Source: Bacilli bacterium (GTDB taxonomy: Bacteria; Bacillota_I; Bacilli_A; RF39; UBA660). Taken from it: a stretch of DNA of 5,511 nucleotides. Within the stretch, counting starts at the first letter, position 1; each line of letters begins with the position of its first letter. Below the pieces are notes generated by a model, which was given only the letters and a program-made list of their open reading frames with translations, was not told the DNA's origin and made no database searches. This document shows, piece after piece, positions 4,649-5,511 of this stretch. The DNA lies in contig JAEDNL010000056.1 of the NCBI GenBank assembly GCA_016302505.1, positions 1-5,511 on the forward strand, in the 5' to 3' direction. Made by a program: the position numbers and the translations under genes.

Positions 4649-4700
4649 TATATAAAAAGAAGAAATATTATCTTTTTAACATCTCCCCCCTATCTTCATA

Positions 4701-5511
4701 TTATTTTTGTTCTATCATCTCTTTAAATATTGCCATAAGCACATCAACTACTATACTATCTCCAGCTAAATGGTATAAACTTGAATTACTTTGATTTTTA
4801 GCAATTTTATAATAATCTTCATCTTTAACTCCCATAAGTCTAAAGCATTCTAATGGTGTTAATTTTCTTATTTGTAATGGTTGATAATTGATAACTGTTT
4901 TTAACAAATGAGGTGTACTACCATGTGTACCTGCTGGAATAGTTCTACATATTCCATCCGAACATTGAATTAAATCTTGTTGATGTTTTGCATATTTATT
5001 TATATTTTTTATCATATCCTTTTGAATTGTTCCACATTTGGTAGAAACATTAGTATAAATCCCATCACCATCATACGTTTCAATTTTACCACTTATTCCT
5101 TTTAATGGATTTATTACTACTCCTTCTTTTGGTGTAGTTTGTAAAGTATCACTAACTTCTTTTCCTAATTGTAATCTATCTTTACCTTTCATAAAATTAT
5201 CACTTTTTGAATATTGATATGTACCTATTATAAAATTATCTGTTGCTCTATTCCCTGCCTTAGTTGTTATTGTTTGTGCTATATCTTGATTTTTTAAATT
5301 ATTTATAAAATTAATGCTCCTATCAAAACCACCACTACTACTTGATAAACAATATTTTATCATTTTATCACTTAAATAATACTTTTCATCAACTTCATTT
5401 TCTAACAAATCTTTGAGTTTTAATTTAAGTGGTATAGGGTTAGGAAAACTATATGAATAATCTCCTAATATACTAACCATAAAACATCTATTTCTTGTTT
5501 GTGGTATTCCA
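4701..5511 (-). CDS. DNA (cytosine-5) methyltransferase, C-terminal part
   Basis: The C-terminal 269 residues of a 5-methylcytosine DNA methyltransferase; the gene runs off the right edge. The frame is open to the edge and reads GIPQTRNRCFMVSI, which is motif VIII (QxRxR), so the Met at 5480 is internal and not the start. The target-recognition region follows, then motif IX (RKLTPLECFRLMG, about 205-217 counted from that Met) and motif X (AGDSIVVDVLMAIFKEM, 239-255), where AGDSIVV replaces the common GNSVVV. The catalytic Pro-Cys loop and SAM-binding motif I must lie upstream, outside the window. It transfers a methyl group to C5 of cytosine in a sequence-specific site. No restriction gene is visible on its exposed side, so it is probably a phage orphan enzyme that shields the genome from host restriction. 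Confidence 0.94.
   Translation of the reverse strand, partial: GIPQTRNRCFMVSILGDYSYSFPNPIPLKLKLKDLLENEVDEKYYLSDKMIKYCLSSSSGGFDRSINFINNLKNQDIAQTITTKAGNRATDNFIIGTYQYSKSDNFMKGKDRLQLGKEVSDTLQTTPKEGVVINPLKGISGKIETYDGDGIYTNVSTKCGTIQKDMIKNINKYAKHQQDLIQCSDGICRTIPAGTHGSTPHLLKTVINYQPLQIRKLTPLECFRLMGVKDEDYYKIAKNQSNSSLYHLAGDSIVVDVLMAIFKEMIEQK

Noticed and set aside
4654..4677. Inverted repeat AAAAAGA / TCTTTTT after the methyltransferase gene, as a terminator
   Set aside because: The stem is nearly all A-T with a ten-base loop and would be very weak. Such repeats are expected by chance in this composition, and it abuts the -35 box of the next promoter.
5478..5480. ATG at 5480 as the methyltransferase start
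   Set aside because: The frame is open to the window edge and the upstream residues form motif VIII (GIPQTRNR), so this Met is internal.
1..5511. CRISPR array, tRNA genes, insertion sequence or alternative genetic code
   Set aside because: There are no regularly spaced long repeats, no tRNA-like cloverleaf noticed and no transposase. Trp is TGG throughout, and genes end in TGA at coupled junctions.

Overview
The window looks like the early DNA-replication and recombination module of a temperate phage or prophage of a low-GC Gram-positive (Firmicutes-type) host. The base composition is very AT-rich, Shine-Dalgarno (SD) sequences are strong (GGAGG and AAAGGAG), every gene lies on the minus strand, and junctions are tightly packed (TAATG, ATGA). 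The gene set is a phage one: DnaD-like initiator, single-stranded DNA-binding protein (SSB), ERF-type annealing protein, PD-(D/E)XK nuclease, HNH nuclease and an orphan 5-methylcytosine methyltransferase, with many small unknown genes. Trp is written TGG and several genes end in TGA, so the standard bacterial code applies. Species, phage name and whether the element is integrated cannot be read from this stretch; no integrase, att site, repressor or structural gene is present.

Layout in transcription order, from high to low coordinates. (1) 5511-4701: C-terminal part of a 5-methylcytosine methyltransferase whose catalytic N-terminus lies off the right edge. (2) 4700-4591: intergenic region with a near-consensus sigma-70 promoter (TTGACA, 17 bp, TACAAT) and a perfect palindrome in its spacer, a probable operator. 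(3) 4590-3638: a 52-residue AbrB-like protein, then a DnaD-type replication initiator with three perfect 15-bp tandem repeats inside its coding sequence. (4) 3622-3594: a second, fully consensus promoter (TTGACA, 17 bp, TATAAT) without an obvious operator. (5) 3565-1753: SSB, ERF annealing protein, a coiled-coil protein and a RecB/Cas4-type nuclease. (6) 1753-1: seven small genes plus the first codons of an eighth. They include two helix-turn-helix proteins, an HNH nuclease with a second four-cysteine module, a one-pass membrane protein and unknowns.

The genes fit one process. The initiator probably recognises repeats in its own gene and helps load the host helicase. SSB coats single-stranded DNA, the nuclease resects ends, and ERF anneals the strands, giving recombination-dependent replication or repair. 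The methyltransferase probably protects phage DNA from host restriction. The operator-bearing promoter is the likely control point, and the DNA-binding proteins encoded here are candidates to act on it.

I see no clearly new defence or mobile system. The points most worth following are the iteron-like repeats inside the initiator gene, the operator palindrome with the AbrB-like gene behind it, the SSB without an acidic tail, the two-part HNH protein, the recurring 14-bp translation-start block, and two small genes of 57 and 52 residues that are easily missed.
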